DNA from: Atrichornis clamosus
Lineage: Eukaryota > Chordata > Aves > Passeriformes > Menuridae
Length of the DNA stretch: 64,000 nt
Direction: 5' to 3'
Assembly (NCBI GenBank): GCA_013400975.1
Contig: WBMZ01003286.1
Coordinates: 1 to 64,000 of the forward strand
A program made the translations under genes and the position numbers. How positions within the stretch are numbered: the stretch's first letter is position 1; each line of letters begins with the position of its first letter. Under the pieces are notes generated by a model, which worked only from the letters and a program-made list of their open reading frames with translations, made no database searches and had not been told where the DNA came from. This document shows, piece by piece, positions 38,391-51,878 of this stretch.

Positions 38391-41300
38391 CACTCTAACA
38401 GGATGGGTCCTGTTTCCCCATCCACTCCTTCTAGGGCAGCAGCATCACTTGCAGCTGGAGTTTTAGGTGCTGGCTCTTGTGTTCAGCAAACGGGAGCAAA
38501 GGACACTCTGGGTGGATTTGAGTGCATAAATTAGTACTAAAAACTCCTCCACCCACTTCCACCCCACTGTCCTTTCCCTTCTCCAGCCTTGCCCCCTGGT
38601 CCTGCAGCTCAGAGCTGGTGCCTGGGAGCGCAGCAAACACGTTACTCACGGAGCAGCCAGCCTGCTTAAGGACCTAAATTTATTTCATTTTCTAAACTGC
38701 AGCTGGGAAAAAATAAGAAGCCATTAGGCTGTCAGTTGTCAGAGCTTTACAGGAGCATCAACACATCATGTTTTTCTTTACTGAGACATTAAATGTGTCA
38801 AGACCCAGTGATGGACTGTGTGGATCAGACTCAGAGGGCAGAAGGGATGGTGAGAGAGGGCAGGACGGCTTTCTCTGCTCTCCCAGCGCTGCTGGGCTCC
38901 AGAGCCTTGGGAATGCTTTCCCAAATGTAAGGGCAGAGTCCTTCAGCTGCTTCACCTTAATGGAAGCAGTCACAGGTATCTGTGGGGTGTCAGCAGGCAA
39001 TGCCAAGATTGGGTGCTCGCTCACCACTGGACGAGGCAGGACCACACATCCCTGGGGCAGCCCTTGTGGGGAGGATTTGGATGCTGCCTGCAGACAGGAG
39101 CGTTTCTCCCCATTTTCTGCCCGTCAGGAGGTTAATAGCTGCCTGAACACGGCAATGTGCCGGGGCAGAGAACTGACAGGGAGAGCAATGTGGAAATCGT
39201 GACTTAAGCTAAGGAGAATTCAATGTGAATGCAGGTTTTATTATTTTCCAAAGTACAGCTGGACTCAGGATTTTAATTTTGATTTTTCCTGAGTTTGTCA
39301 GATGCCCAGAAACTTCCCAAAGCCTTCAACATCACAGGGCTCTCCCGAATGCAGTGTTTGGTCTGCATGTGCACGAGATGTGTGGCAAATATTTTATTTC
39401 AGATGCTGGCATATTTGCACTGGCACTGACTGCATTACATGTGAGTGATGAAAGGCCCTGTATAAATACGGTGTTTCCATTGGTATTGATTGCATTATGA
39501 TTGCAATTACACTTGCAATGGAGCTGACTGCATTACGTGTGTTATTATATTGGCACTCATCATTAGTGCTTGCCTGTGGCCACTTTCCTTTTCCTCAATC
39601 TGGAGCAGGGATTGAGCTGTGGAGGCAGAGGCAAGGCTGGGGTTGGGGTGCTGTGTTTTCCTGCAGCACTGGCCTGCCCAGGGCGATGCCTGCGTGGTTC
39701 TGGACCCCAGCAGATCTTCCCACTTGTGCAGGTGACTGCCCGATGCTCTCCTGCTTATCAGTACTCAGTGACTTTACCTGGATGTCCCCTCACACACAGA
39801 GTGGCCAGGCAGCTCTGCTCTCCTGGCAGCCCCTCCTGGTGTGTTGAGAGCCCTAAAATTCCAAGATGCCAGTTAAAAATTCCTTCATGATCTCTGTGCT
39901 AATCCCCTCATTACAGAACCAAATTTCCTCGGATATTCTGTGTAGTAAAATGTCTCTCCTTCTTTGATTCAATCTGTCTTTTTTTTGGTTTGGTTTTGTT
40001 TTGTTTTGTGAGATGAGGTGCTGCGGGCTCAGAGGTGGTTTTGATATTTTCCAAGTCAATATCTCTTCCTGCTAGGAACAAGATGTAATCTGTGTGTGTG
40101 TGCCTTCACAGGCTCGCACAGAGCAAGCATCAGGTTCCTGGAACGGGAAGAAAGGGATGTGCATTCCCCAAATGCAGCAGGGAGCTCTGACATTGCCTTC
40201 CACTGGCTTCTGAAGCTGGTGAGAGGATTGCCCTTTGCTCCCCTGCCCTGGAAATGTCATCCTGCACGGAGAGGGAGTTCTGTGCCTGCTCCTCGCCTGA
40301 GGCTGAGGCAGCTCCGTGGCAAATTGATTAGGAGCAGATGCTTTGAGCTCAGGAAGGGGTTTTTTCCCTGCCTGGGCAGGTGCCAATGGGAAAGGTTACA
40401 GGTATGATGGGGAGTGAGGACCAGAGTGGGAAGGGGCAGGTGGATAAGGCAGGAGGAAGGAAGGATGGGAGAAGGCGAGAGGAGCAGGGATGCCCGTGGA
40501 GGGCTTTCTTCATCCACTCACATAATTAGAGAGGAGATGAGGACTCGGTGTGGTGACCCAACCTGGCCACCCCTGAGCCTTTGAAGAGTGGTGGGGGTTT
40601 GCCCTGGGCTCTGCCTCTGGCCTCAGCTACTGCCCCAGGGAACCTGCCTAACACTTGAAGAAAGCCAAAGTAATTTTAAAAAATCCATGAAGGGGTGAAA
40701 ATGATGAGGGGGAGGCGGGGATGAGGAAGGGACACAAAATACACTCCCTTTCTGACAATCCACATGAGTTTGAAGTCAAAACATTCTGTGCATGTCTGTT
40801 TTTTCCTTCCCTCACCACCTGGTAGCTATTATCAGATGACAATTTATTCCAGGCATCCTCTGGGGAAGAGATTTCACAAGCATCAAGGTTTTAAATCCAG
40901 AAAGGGCCATGATTAGCATGGTGTGTGCCTGAGCCAGAGTGTTTGGCTCCCGGTTCCCATCCTGGGCTGTGCCCCTTGCTGTGGTTTTGTGTGTGTGTCC
41001 CTGGCAAAACTTCAGGATTTGGCTCTGGGGTTTGAAACCCAGGAGCCTCCACTGGTCCTTGACCCAGCTCTGCAGGAAGAATCTCCAGCCACAGCTGGGA
41101 GAGGGAAGGACTCTTGCAGTTCACCCGGGAGAAGGTGGGAGAGTTGTGCCTGGACTCTGGGACGTGCTGAAGGAGGAATTTCCTTTTGTGAAACCCCTGG
41201 AGGTTTGCAATGCAGAGGTAAATGGCTGCTGCAGAGGAGCGGGTAGATCGAAGGAGCACCTGTCCCCTGGAAGGAGAGGATTCCCTCAGCAAACCTCAGC

Positions 41301-44300
41301 AACCCTTGACGTGGCTGTCTCTGATTCAGGCATTTATCATCATCAGGATAAATTGGTGCATCAGGCAGTGCCTTTTGTCTCAGCTTTTCCTTTGCCTTAG
41401 AGGCTTATTAGTCAAATTGTTAACTATTAGAATATTATTTTACTGCTAATGGCTTAGTAATAGTTTGCACTGGGATGTTGCAACTCCAAAACCTGCTGTA
41501 TTTTATCGGAGAGGATGGCTTTTCCCTGTGTATGAAGGCTTCCAGAGCCTTCTGTCGTTAGAGAATTCTTCCCCTGGTGTAAAATCCCTTCCCAGCTCCT
41601 CTTGCAGTCACCCTCTGGACACCCTGCTTCCCATATTCCCTACAAGTGCCTTCCTGGTGCTGCAGCCAGGCGTGACACACGGGGCTGTGAGCACCTCGGT
41701 GCCTTGCCGACGGTGAAAATAGACTTGTCATGTTTGGTTTGGTTTGGTTTCCAGCAGATGTATTCACAAATAACTTCATTTGATGGCAATGATGGGGAAA
41801 GAAAAGAAAATCATCCCGATGGTTTCCTGAATGTTATCCAATGATCTATGGAGCTAGGCAGAAATTTAAAAAATAAAAAGGGAATGAGAAAGAAGGAATT
41901 GTGAAGAGTTTGACAAGTATGTCAGTGTTTCTTGAACACATTACAGCACATAATTCAGTTGGCTTGAGTTTCTAGTGTGCTTCAGTGCTGGCTCCTGAGT
42001 GTTGAGCTGGGCTGTGCTGCCTGTGTTCCCAAAACATGAGGGACACAGCACACAATAAAAAGCAGGAAAAATCAAGGAGCCTTCAACACCACTCCTAGGG
42101 CTTGAGTGATGACGTTTCAGGAGGGAGGGATGCGATCAGTTCAGCTTGGTTGTCCCTTCTGCTCGGTGTCTGCTGTCAGAGCTGCAAACCCCAGGGTTCA
42201 CAGGGCTCAGCAGGGTGGTGGGATCTGCAAAATCCAGGGAGTGTTGATCCAGATTTGCTTCTGGCCTGCTCCCACTTGGAACACGAAGTTCCCAGCTATG
42301 CTGAACACAGCAGGAGGAGCTGGGCAGGCGTGATGCAGGGTAGGTCTCAGCAAGCATCCCACGGCCCTGGTGCCTGGGATGTGCTGGAGCTCCTTTTCCT
42401 GCACTGCAGCTGCATTAGAAACCTGCTCAGGTGCTGCTGGCCGCAGGCAGCCTCGGGTGTGCAGATCCAGGATCTTGCAAGAGGAGCTGGGCCAAACCAT
42501 CCGCGCCTGCAGTGCCCCACTGGAGTGGTGCTGGTGGTGGTTTGTCTCCTAAAAGCAGAGGTGCTGGGTCGCTTCAGCCAAGTGGCTGCTGTTCAGCATC
42601 TCTATGAGACTGGATCTGAGTTTGCTGTTCCTTAAAAGGTGGATTTGTTTTGTTGGCAGGTGGATTTGTTTTTGGTGGCGGGGGAGGGAGCAGTGCCCAA
42701 GCAGAGGGGCTGTGTTGCTGTGATGCTGGATTAGGCAGCATGAAGCAAGGAGGGGGAAAATACCAGTAAATAATAATAATAACAATAATAATACAAGTAG
42801 AATAAAAAATAACACCATGGGAAGATTTAATGCAAATTCCCTTCCTATCCTGATGACGTGTCTGGTGACCAACTCCTGTGACATGGGATTGAGTCACCAG
42901 GACTGGGGCTCGGGGATGGGACAAGGGTCCTGGAGCTGGGTTGCTCGAGTGCTCTGAGGAGCCTGTCTGAGGGCTCGTCTTCAGGTGCCTGGAGGCATGG
43001 TGTGAGGCTTTGTCTCTTGTTTAGAGAGCCTTGGCTTTTATGAGTTCAAAAATGAGATGGCAAATTGAATTTATTCATGAGCATGGAGGCTCTCTGGGGT
43101 TTCCTCTTTAATTCAGTAGACTTGCTTTAAGGGACTCTGTTTTAGTAGAGAAAGGATGGAATTGGTGCTTTCATCTTTCAAGCTTCCTTTACTGGTGTTC
43201 CCCCCTTGCTCCTGACTCCTGCAGAGTCTGTCCCAGAGCAGAGACATTCCCATCCCCATCCCTTTTCCTTGTGTGTGACGCTGCTGCCTGGGTTTTTGGG
43301 CACGGCCCCGCTCCCTGCGCAGCGGTTTGGGAGGATCCACTGGAGGGGCTGCAGCAAAACGCACCAGGCTGGCAGAGGATGCAAGACCGCATCCAGTCCT
43401 TTCTCCTTCCTCCCCATCCCCTTTGGAGCAGGAGCTGTCCGGGTGAAGCGATGCCTCCATGCCCGGCTGGCGGCTGGCTCGTGCCACACGCCGTCAGTGC
43501 CATCCCAGCCACGGGCTAACGGGTGCCATATGGAATGAGCAGCCAGCCTGGCCCTGGCTCCCACTCCTCGCTGCTCCTGGGGAGCCTCGAGGGGTTTCCA
43601 GGCAGTGACAGGAGCAGTCACAGGCAGAGGGACCTGTTAGTTGCTCTTTCATGGTTCAGCAGGCTCCGTTTCCACCTGGTGCTCTCCAGGGAGTTCCTGT
43701 GCGCTGCAAAATGTGCCAAGGGCAGGGAAAACAGGGGCTTTTGTGGGATGTGGGGCATCTCTGCACAGGATGAGGGTGCGCATTGGACTTGGAGCCCAAA
43801 CATCCCCTTCCCAGATCTTGGGAAATGCCCATTTCCCTCCCTTTTTCATTGGCATTGCTGCTAAAACTGAAGGTGGGTGCAGCTGAAGGAGGGGAGGCAG
43901 AGGCTGCTTCAGCCTGCACACACGGCTTGTGGTGGTGGTGGGTTTATCTCTTGTTTAACCCAGTGAAGAACTGTGGGCTGATAAGCTCAGAGGGCTGCAC
44001 AACAGCTCTTGTAAAACCCATGGAAATCAGGTGAATTTTGCCGTGGTTTAAGTTTTTTATGAGCTGAATGTCAGCCTGGGTTTGCCGTCCCTCTGGGAGC
44101 GTCGCGAGCCGGCAGACGGGAAGGTGCAGCACTAAAATTCATTGCCTGCCGAGCTTGCCGCGGGCGTGTGTGCACACCTCGCACTCAGAGCAAATCTCTG
44201 GGGCCATAAAACCCTGTGGAAGGAGGTGATAAACCCCCCGAGACTCCTGGCAGAGCTGCACCTCCGCAGCTGCTCCCGGGGTAATGGGACTTCCTGACGC

Positions 44301-44379
44301 ACGGCGAGATCTTTACTGGGAAGGTGCTGTTGAAGGACAAAGTCTGATGATGTTTGGATCTTAATGTTTTACAGCTCCC
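38391..44379. other. 5' flank, no gene recognised
   Basis: Unique DNA. At 39410-39545 the phrase CTGACTGCATTACATGTG recurs about 107 bases later as CTGACTGCATTACGTGTG. A GTTTT-rich tract lies near 39985-40010 and a GGTTT triplet near 41729. Open frames show no domains. Confidence 0.5.
42767..42793. repeat. (TAA)n microsatellite, interrupted
   Basis: TAATAATAATAATAACAATAATAATA: trinucleotide repeats with one AAC interruption, in A/T-rich DNA. Confidence 0.88.
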
Positions 44380-44640
44380 CTGCCTTCGAACAATGCCTAA
44401 AAATACTAGTGTATGCAAATTATAAACTAATTTAGATGATGGAGCATGGGAATATTGCTCATACTCCCCAAGCATGGCATTTCCAATCATATCTTCGTTT
44501 CATTTTTAAGCAAAGAAATCATAATCTTGACATGTTTATCATTCAGTGCCTGCACCAATTATCTCTTTGGGTTCATTCTATAGTTCATAGAACTGATAGA
44601 TTATGATCATGTTGTTAGGAGAATTGTGCAGTCATTATTC
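44380..44640. promoter_or_regulatory. Candidate conserved non-coding element, long
   Basis: About 260 bases of unique AT-rich sequence include ATGCAAATTATAAACTAATTTAG (POU octamer plus TAAT core), CCAATCATATCTTCG, AATCATAATCTTGAC and GATTATGATCATG. This is the longest such block upstream of OPCML. Confidence 0.37.
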
Positions 44641-47499
44641 CTCCAGCTGGAGGAGAACTTGAAAAACAATTATGAAGAATGATTCTCCTTTGGATTGCTT
44701 TCGGAGTTCATGGAATAGGCAAGTTCCCATTACCAGAGGCCACGAGCAGCAAGGCTGCTGCCACTGGTGGGTTTGAACTCTTGTGATCCAAACCCGATGA
44801 CTTGCAACACTCATTTTCTCCAGCGAGCTCTGGTTGTAGTTATTATTTTTTTATGGGTTGGTATCAGAGAGATGAATGCTATTGGCTGCACAGGGGCTGA
44901 GACTCTGAATGATAATTTCCAGTTTAATTACAGCGCAGGGTGCTGGTGATGCACCAGTGCATACCTTTTGGGTTAGAAATTGAGACTCAAGGCTTTGCAT
45001 CCAAATAACCCAACGCTGGCATCCACGTGGAATTTCGCCTTGAAACTGGATGAAGTGTGGTTCCCTCAAATTAAGTATTGTTTTCTTTCAAGGTCCTTAA
45101 TGAGACTCATGGGACTGTGACCCTCCCAAATGAAATATTTGCAGGAGATGCAGCTAAAGGAGTCCTCTGGGAATTTGGGCGTTGAAGGCAGCACGCTCCT
45201 GGGGGAGAGCTTTTCTTTGATCCCCAGAAGGAGCTCTCTAATCTCTTCCATAAACACACTTGGGCAGCTCGAGGGTGATCTGGCAGCCTTCCTCCTGTGA
45301 TGGATCATCCCCAGAGGAACACGCTGCCTTCCCGCTCCTCCCTTGCCCCAGTTCTCCATGCACACTTACTGAATTTTCAACTTACTTGACCAGAAGGCAG
45401 CAGAACCAGAAAAACAAATGTCTCATCAAGACATCATTCCCATGCAAGGATTTTGCTTTCTTGTCTCTCCAGGGCTTTTCTCTCTCTCCCCATCTCCCAG
45501 CTGGTGTCCAGGACATGAGCAGAGGTCCCTCCCCAGCGCCTTGGCTGCATCCATGCTTATCCCATTTGGGACTGGAGGAAACCCCCCCATCCCCCAGGCC
45601 TTTTAGTCTTGCCTTCTCCAAGTGGTCAATATCGACTGCTTGGGCAGACCTATTTATTTAAGAATGAACCTTGTCAATATTTATGCAGCCTGCAGCTGGC
45701 TGAATATTCCAGATCAGCGTGGGGAGGGAGGGATGGGCAGAAGTGACTCTCCAACTGGGAACTGCTCTGTGCTGGGGAAGGAGGGAGCAGCCTTTGGGGG
45801 GGTCTGGTGATTTTGCAGTGCCTTGGAGTGGCAGTTTCCTTCCTGTGCTGGTCACACTTCCCTCCTCCTGCTTTGAAATTCTTCCTTTTCCTTCTCCATC
45901 CCCACTCTCGAGGGCTCTGATTTTCCTTTGGGGAAGGGAGAGGGCCATGGCTAGAAAATAACATGAGACCCTCAGTTCCTTTTGGGAACAAAGCTTGCTT
46001 TTGCTGTTAATTACCTGTTTAAATGATGTGGCCCACAACAGAGAACCCTCAACTAGGTTATCCAGGTGCTGAATACCAAGGAAAGATCTCCTTAATCTAG
46101 GCTCATGTTTTAATGTGGAATCTGTTTTCATATGCTTGTGCTGGATAGTGGTGCCAAGAGTCCTTAAATTTTAGAGGAAAGATGGAGAAACCAGCATAAT
46201 TATTTATTATTTTTGAACACCTCCCACCCCGAGCTCCCAGAGTTAACAGGCTCCCTGTAGCTCTCCACTGGCTGGTATTTGGTAGATGTATAAACACATT
46301 TTATTTCTTTATAAAGGGGAAAGGTTGTTTACAAGTTTTAAACTGGAATGGAAATGTTGTTTTCTGTCAGAAGCATTTCGTGAACAATAACAAAATAATG
46401 TTTAAAAAGCCTTTGAAGTGTCCCTTTCAAACGAAAAAGTGAAGTGCTGGGGAGAATATTAAATGCCACAAACACAAGGTATTAACGCTTATTAATGAAC
46501 TAAGAGAAGAATAAAATGCAACTGAAAGCAGAAATTCATGCCTGACACCAAAACCTTTGTGAATGCAGTGCCAGAACTCTGCAGGAGATGGTCATATCTT
46601 TATTTAAAAACAAATAAAGCCACAAAATGTGTCTTTGAGGAAAAAAAACCATGGGGCTTCCAGACCTAAGTTGATGTTGTGTTAATAATCATGGGAAACT
46701 CTTCCTGAGCAGGAAACACCCAAGGATTTGGCTCTGAGGTTCTTGAATCTTCCTCTGTGGTTGTCCTAGGCAATGTGACATGGTTGTGCTTAAGTGCTGC
46801 TAATTCTGCCTGACATTGCTTTCCTTAAAGTACGTTTGACCACTTTTTTAATATTAGACAGTAGCAAGGGTATATTTTTGGTGAATTCTCCTTTTCCTTT
46901 TAATTATTGCAGCAAGGAAACAAAAAGCTTTTTTAAAACATCTGACAGCACATGATGAGTCAGAGCTAGACTTGCTTGTCCTGAAGAGCAGGTCCAAGGT
47001 AGGACATATTTCTAATTACTTCATGGCCAAACCCATTACAAAATAAAAATATTTCCAAGTACCAGAGGAGGGAGCCAGCAAAACACAGGAAATCAGAACA
47101 TTTCTGCCTTTTTAATGTCTCTTTTCCTAATGAAATCAGAAAAAAATTGAGCAGAGCAGCACCAAACTTTGCTGCCACTGGCGAAGGATTGATAAAGGTG
47201 GTGTCAGTGTGTGACTGGTGAGTTGGGAGCACTCACTTTAAAAATCAAAAGTTTGTGGCTTTTTGTCTGAGAGGACAGGACATTCTCCTTTCTGCTCTGC
47301 CCACCTGCTTCAGTTTATTTTTGCAATAACCTCAGGGGTTATTTTTGGTCTTTTCCCTGCTCTTACAGCACAGAGTTATCCATGAGGTTAATTTAGGAGT
47401 TTATGCTTGTCCAGGCCTGTCACTGCTTACCCCACAAAGCAGAGATGGTTTTTGCTGGTGGACTCTGGAACGGGCCAAGGCACACAATAATTCAAGGCA
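44641..47499. other. 5' flank, AT-rich, no gene recognised
   Basis: AT-rich unique DNA, especially 46280-46960, with long stretches lacking sizeable open frames. No repeat family is recognised. Confidence 0.5.
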
Positions 47500-47626
47500 T
47501 CCCAGAATAATTTGGGTTGGAAGGCTCATCCAGTTCCACGCCCTGCCATGTGCAGGGACACCTTCCACTAGACCAGCTTGCTCCAAATCCCATCCAACCT
47601 GGCCTTGAACACTTCCAGAGATGAGG
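47500..47626 (-). mobile_element. CR1 LINE 3' fragment
   Basis: AGAATAATTTGGGTTGGAAG, GGGACACCTTCCACTAGACC and CCATCCAACCTGGCCTTGAA are a near-canonical CR1 3' end in reverse. It is among the better-preserved copies in the window. Confidence 0.93.
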
Positions 47627-48069
47627 CATACACGTGCTCCCTGGAAAAGAGCAGTGGAGGGGATAGCCCTGGCCTGGAGCTGCCCTCCTGCAGCATCCCT
47701 TCCCGGGAGGACGTTGGGTTTGCACGGGAGACGTGCTGGAGCGTGGCTCATCGCTCCCATGGGGAATGGGGGGGACCATGGTGCCTCCTGGAAAAGCTGG
47801 GGGAGGCAGGGAAAAGGACATCTGTGAGATGCCGGAGGCGTCTCTCCACCCCGCAGCGTTGCTGTTGGAGGCAGGGATGAAGCGGGAGAGAAGGAGAGAC
47901 GCAGGCATTGCTGCGAGGTGCCTGACCCAAAACACCTGGGTGCAGCCCCAAAACTCCTGCCCGGGCTCTGGGATGGGCGGGAGCTGCCATTGTCACTCAT
48001 TTTGGGGCCTTGCCTTTTCGGTTTGCTCGCACTCCGTCGCTCCACAAATTCCCATTCCCCGTCGCCTTG

Positions 48070-48255
48070 CAAAATGCCTGCGCCGCATATGAAATGGAGG
48101 AGATAAAATTACAGGATCTGAAAATTGGCCGGGCTCTGTGCAATATATAACATACCAGATGGTACTACATGATGCCTCTGAAATATCTGTGCAATAGCAT
48201 TTTAAGGAACTGATATAACTGATCAGGCAGCATATGGAAAATACTTTCCGTGCTG
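48070..48255. promoter_or_regulatory. Candidate conserved non-coding element
   Basis: CGCCGCATATGAAATGGAGG, GATAAAATTACAGGATCTG, ATACCAGATGGTACTACATG (E-box CAGATG) and GGCAGCATATGGAAAATAC form a compact unique block flanked by GC-rich DNA. CATATG occurs near both ends. Confidence 0.37.
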
Positions 48256-50590
48256 TGTGAGGGTGCGGTGCCCCCTCTCCCGGCACCTGCTCTCCCTCCC
48301 CAAATTAGGGGTGCGACGCAGCAATGAGCATCCCCCGTCTCCAAAGGGAGGTGTTCTCATCTCACATCTGGGACAGGGCTGGGCGAGCACCATTCCAGCA
48401 CCATTTTTTTAAAAAAAAAGGAAACCAAGTTGTTGTTGTCTAAGGTCAGAGTGAAAACACGGTGGTTTGGTGGCTTCCTCACAACGAAAACCTCCAGGAT
48501 GTCCTTTTCCTGGGAGCATCCCAAGGATGGGGCTGTTTGCACGGCGTTTGTGATCACCCAGCCTCCCTTCTGATGCTCTGTTGAAAACAGGGTCTTGGTC
48601 ACATCTTTCCCACCTCCCCATGCCTTAAGCAGAGGGCAGTGGGTTTGTGGGAGCAACAGATGACCCGAGTGCTCCCACAGGAGGCTCCTGGTAGAAGGGA
48701 AGGAGCAGCTCCCTCATGCCCTGGGCTGCAGCACAAGTAGTGGATCTCCAGCTGGAGTTTGCGCCACTGCCCTCAGCCCTTTGAGCCCCCCCAACCCATC
48801 CAATTTCGGATGCACCTCCTGTGCTCATCTTGCCCGTGGTGTCCCTGGGCTGCCTCTTGCCTTTGCACATCTAAAGTCTCTCCTGCCTATTTGCTATTCC
48901 CTGCTCCTCTTTCTGGCCTGCTGCCCGTCTTCCCAGCCTCACACGTGGGTTGACCCCTCTGTCAAACAGAGAGGACAATATTTCCTCTCCACAAGGCTCA
49001 GCTCATATTCTTTAAGGTGCTCTGGGGTCAGGAGATGAAAGGCTCCTTGCTGCTTCTGCAGTGAGTCCAAGTTGAGCTAAGAATAGATCTATAAACAAGA
49101 CAGAAGGGAAGGTTTCCTCGGGGAACCTCTCGGGACTCTCAGAGAATGTCATTGCTGGAGTCATTTCCACAGGAGATGTGGACCCTGCTGAGCCCTCAGT
49201 CTGTGGGGTGCCTGCCTTTGTGATGTGAGGGATGGCTCTGAGCAAATCCTCTCCCAACTTGCAGGTTGCTTTAGGTCCCAAGGAGCAGCGTTGGGGTTGG
49301 ACAGCCCAAAGCCGAGGCAGCAGAGGGAATACTGCATCCCACAATGGCAGGGGCCATGCCGTGGTGCATGATGCTGCAGGAAGCAGCTGGAGGGCCCTTG
49401 TTGGGATCAGGAGTGATGAAACCAATTTTCCTTCCAACCTGGGTGCCTTGGGAGAGGAGTGAGGGCTGGGAGGAGCTGCAGGGCTGGGTTTTTTGCCGGC
49501 ACGTGAGATGCTCTGGCAGGAGGCTCCACGCTTGGTTGCCACCCACGCTCGTGCAGAGAGGTATTTAGAGCTGTCAGTCTGGCGTGCTGTCTGTCTGTCC
49601 ACCCACCCAGGGATCTATAAAAATCCAGTTTGGATTAAATGCCTGTGAGAGCTCTGCTGCTGAGACCAGGGCTCCTGATGCAGGTCGTTGTCCTGGAGCC
49701 CCATGTCCAGGCGGAGAGAGTTGGGGTCGGAGCCTGAAGTGTGCAGCTTGGTCCTTGTTTCAGGAGTAATCTGCATAGAAGTTGAATGTGGGAATCTTGC
49801 AGAAAGCAGATTTCCCTCCTTTGTCTTTCCCGACTTTGTCCTCTCTGTTATCTTGACGGCTTCTGCTTGGCTGCCGTGTTGCTCTTTAATCTGGAGCCCT
49901 CTGTTCTTACCTGAGCTACAGAGGCTTGACGAGGAAAGCCACTGAACTTGGAGAAAAATGAAAAGGAGCAAAGCTTAAAAAAATGTTTTCTTTCTTTCTC
50001 ATTCTTTAAAAAAAAAAAAAAAAAAAGAAGAAGAGAAAACCCAACCCCCAGAAGCGCACAGCCAGTGAGAGATGCCTGGATTCATCCTTGAACCATCTCC
50101 TGCTTATGGATCAGGGATGCATCATTTCTGCCCTGTTTTCTTTCCTTTCCCCTCTCTCTCTCCCTGACGTTCAGTCATTTTGATCAAAGCCAGGCAAACG
50201 AAAAAACTCTGCTTTCAACCCGTTGATCGGAAAAAGGGGATCCTGCCCCGGTCCTGGCGAGAGCTGTGTTCGGAGCTGATGGGATGGGGAGCCTGGAGCA
50301 GTGGGGTGTGAGGAGCTGGGGGGTGGCACAGATGGAAATTGATGTCTGCATGGAGATAATGTTTAGTACGCAACAACAACGGATAATTACTGTGATCAGA
50401 GATTTGTGTGAGGGTATCTTGTGTTTCCTCTCTCCTGGCGCTGGCCCATCCTCCTGACGGCTGAGGAGGGGAGCAAACTCCCTCGCTGTCTTTTCCCACC
50501 ATCCTCCTTCCCATGAGGATTTCTCCCAGGAGACAGGGTGCTCTGGAGGGTGGGTGTTTTGTGGGATGTCTGGCAGAACTGAGGGTGTGC
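48256..50590. other. 5' flank, no gene recognised
   Basis: GC-moderate unique DNA with A-runs near 48412 and 50008. Open frames (for example 49012-49602 minus, 196 codons) have no recognisable domain. Confidence 0.5.
50008..50026. repeat. A19 homopolymer run
   Basis: A run of 19 A residues follows TTTCTTTCTTTCTC-type pyrimidine DNA and is followed by GAAGAAGAG. No retrocopied gene body is visible beside it, so I treat it as a simple repeat. Confidence 0.85.
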
Positions 50591-50742
50591 AGGGGCCGGG
50601 CTCTTCTCAGGAGTGCCCAGAGAGGGCAAGAGGCAACGGGCAAAACCAAAGTACAGAAATTCTCTTTAAATGTAAGAAAAGCTGTTTTAGGGAAGTGGTG
50701 CTCAAGCACTGGAATAGGTTGCCCAGGGACGTTGTGGGGTCT
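50591..50742 (+). mobile_element. CR1 LINE internal 3' region fragment
   Basis: GGGCTCTTCTCAGGAGTGCC, AAGAGGCAACGGGCAAAACC, then CACTGGAATAGGTTGCCCAG and GGACGTTGTGGGGTCT match the forward order of the CR1 region upstream of its 3' UTR. The terminal tail is not recognisable, so this copy is truncated or diverged at its 3' end. Confidence 0.85.
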
Positions 50743-51724
50743 GACCTCACGTTGCTGCCACATTTTCCACTGCTCACAGCACATCTTTGGAGGTGCCTCA
50801 TCCAGCACGCTGCTGGTAATGATTCTTGACGGGAATTAGGACCCTGTCCATCTGGCCCCGTTCTGCCATCTAACAAGAGGAGATAAGTGCACTTAACAAC
50901 ACACCAGCTCTTGTTCAAGCCCCTTCTTCCCAAGCCAGAATCAATAGCGGGTCTCTACAGCTTTTAGAGACTTAGATCCCATCTTTTCATCTCTCCCTCA
51001 CTCATTTTTCCCAAGCAGCATGAGCACGATTTTTCTTTTTTTCCACGCTGCGGAAATTTTCCCATTCTACCTTTCATCTGAGCCCACGTGGCGTTCGCCC
51101 AGCCAGGGCTGCAGCTTGCACACCAGATAAGGAACCACACCACACCTGGCTTCCCCAATCCCCATCTCCATCTCTCTTCCACTTACGAGCCCTCCCGCAG
51201 TCACCTTTATCTTCAAAGTGCTTTCCAAACACTAATTAATCCCCCCAGCACCCCGCGGGGGTAGGTGATGGAGAGCTGTTTGCCCTCAACCACTCGTGCC
51301 AGCACCCGAATTTCTCTCCCTGGGGTTCTTCCCTGCGTGCTGGGTTGGCTTGCCGCGGTTTTGAGGAGCGGGATGCTGTCCCCACGGAAGGGGTAGCAGG
51401 ACAGTTGGGTCACCATGGCTGGGGACCTGTGTGGAAGGAGCCTGACTGCTCCTCAGATCTCAGGACCTTCTAGAGGTGGGCAGTGCTGTCTGCTCCATCT
51501 CCTCCTGAGTCTGCTTCTCCCTTGGCTTTTCCTGCTCATTTCGTTGCCTTGTCCAGCTTAATTGTTTCCAGTTTGCCTTCCCCGTGGAACTGGGTGGATG
51601 CTGCTGACCCAGCCTGGGGTAACTCGCTGTGTTTGCCCTTGGCAAGGGCTGTGGGGATGAGGAAGCTCTTGGGGAGGGTGGTCACGAGGGTCCTTGTGCT
51701 CTTGGGGTGGCTGGTGCTTGATTC

Positions 51725-51844
51725 GCAGAACCACGGGATGGTTTGGGTTCGGAGGGACCTTAAATATAATCTCATTCCAACTCCCTGCTATGGGCAGGGA
51801 CACTTTTCCACTAGACGAGGTTGCTCCAAGCTCCATCCAGCTTG
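51725..51844 (-). mobile_element. CR1 LINE 3' fragment
   Basis: CACGGGATGGTTTGGGTTCG, GGAGGGACCTTAAATATAAT, GGGCAGGGACACTTTTCCAC and GGTTGCTCCAAGCTCCATCC are a CR1 3' end in reverse, moderately diverged. Confidence 0.92.
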
Positions 51845-51878
51845 TTTATTCCTGCAGGAGCTCTGAGTTCAGAGAGTC

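Noticed and set aside
50008..50026. Poly-A tail of a processed pseudogene
   Set aside because: No gene-like body or target-site duplication is visible next to the run.
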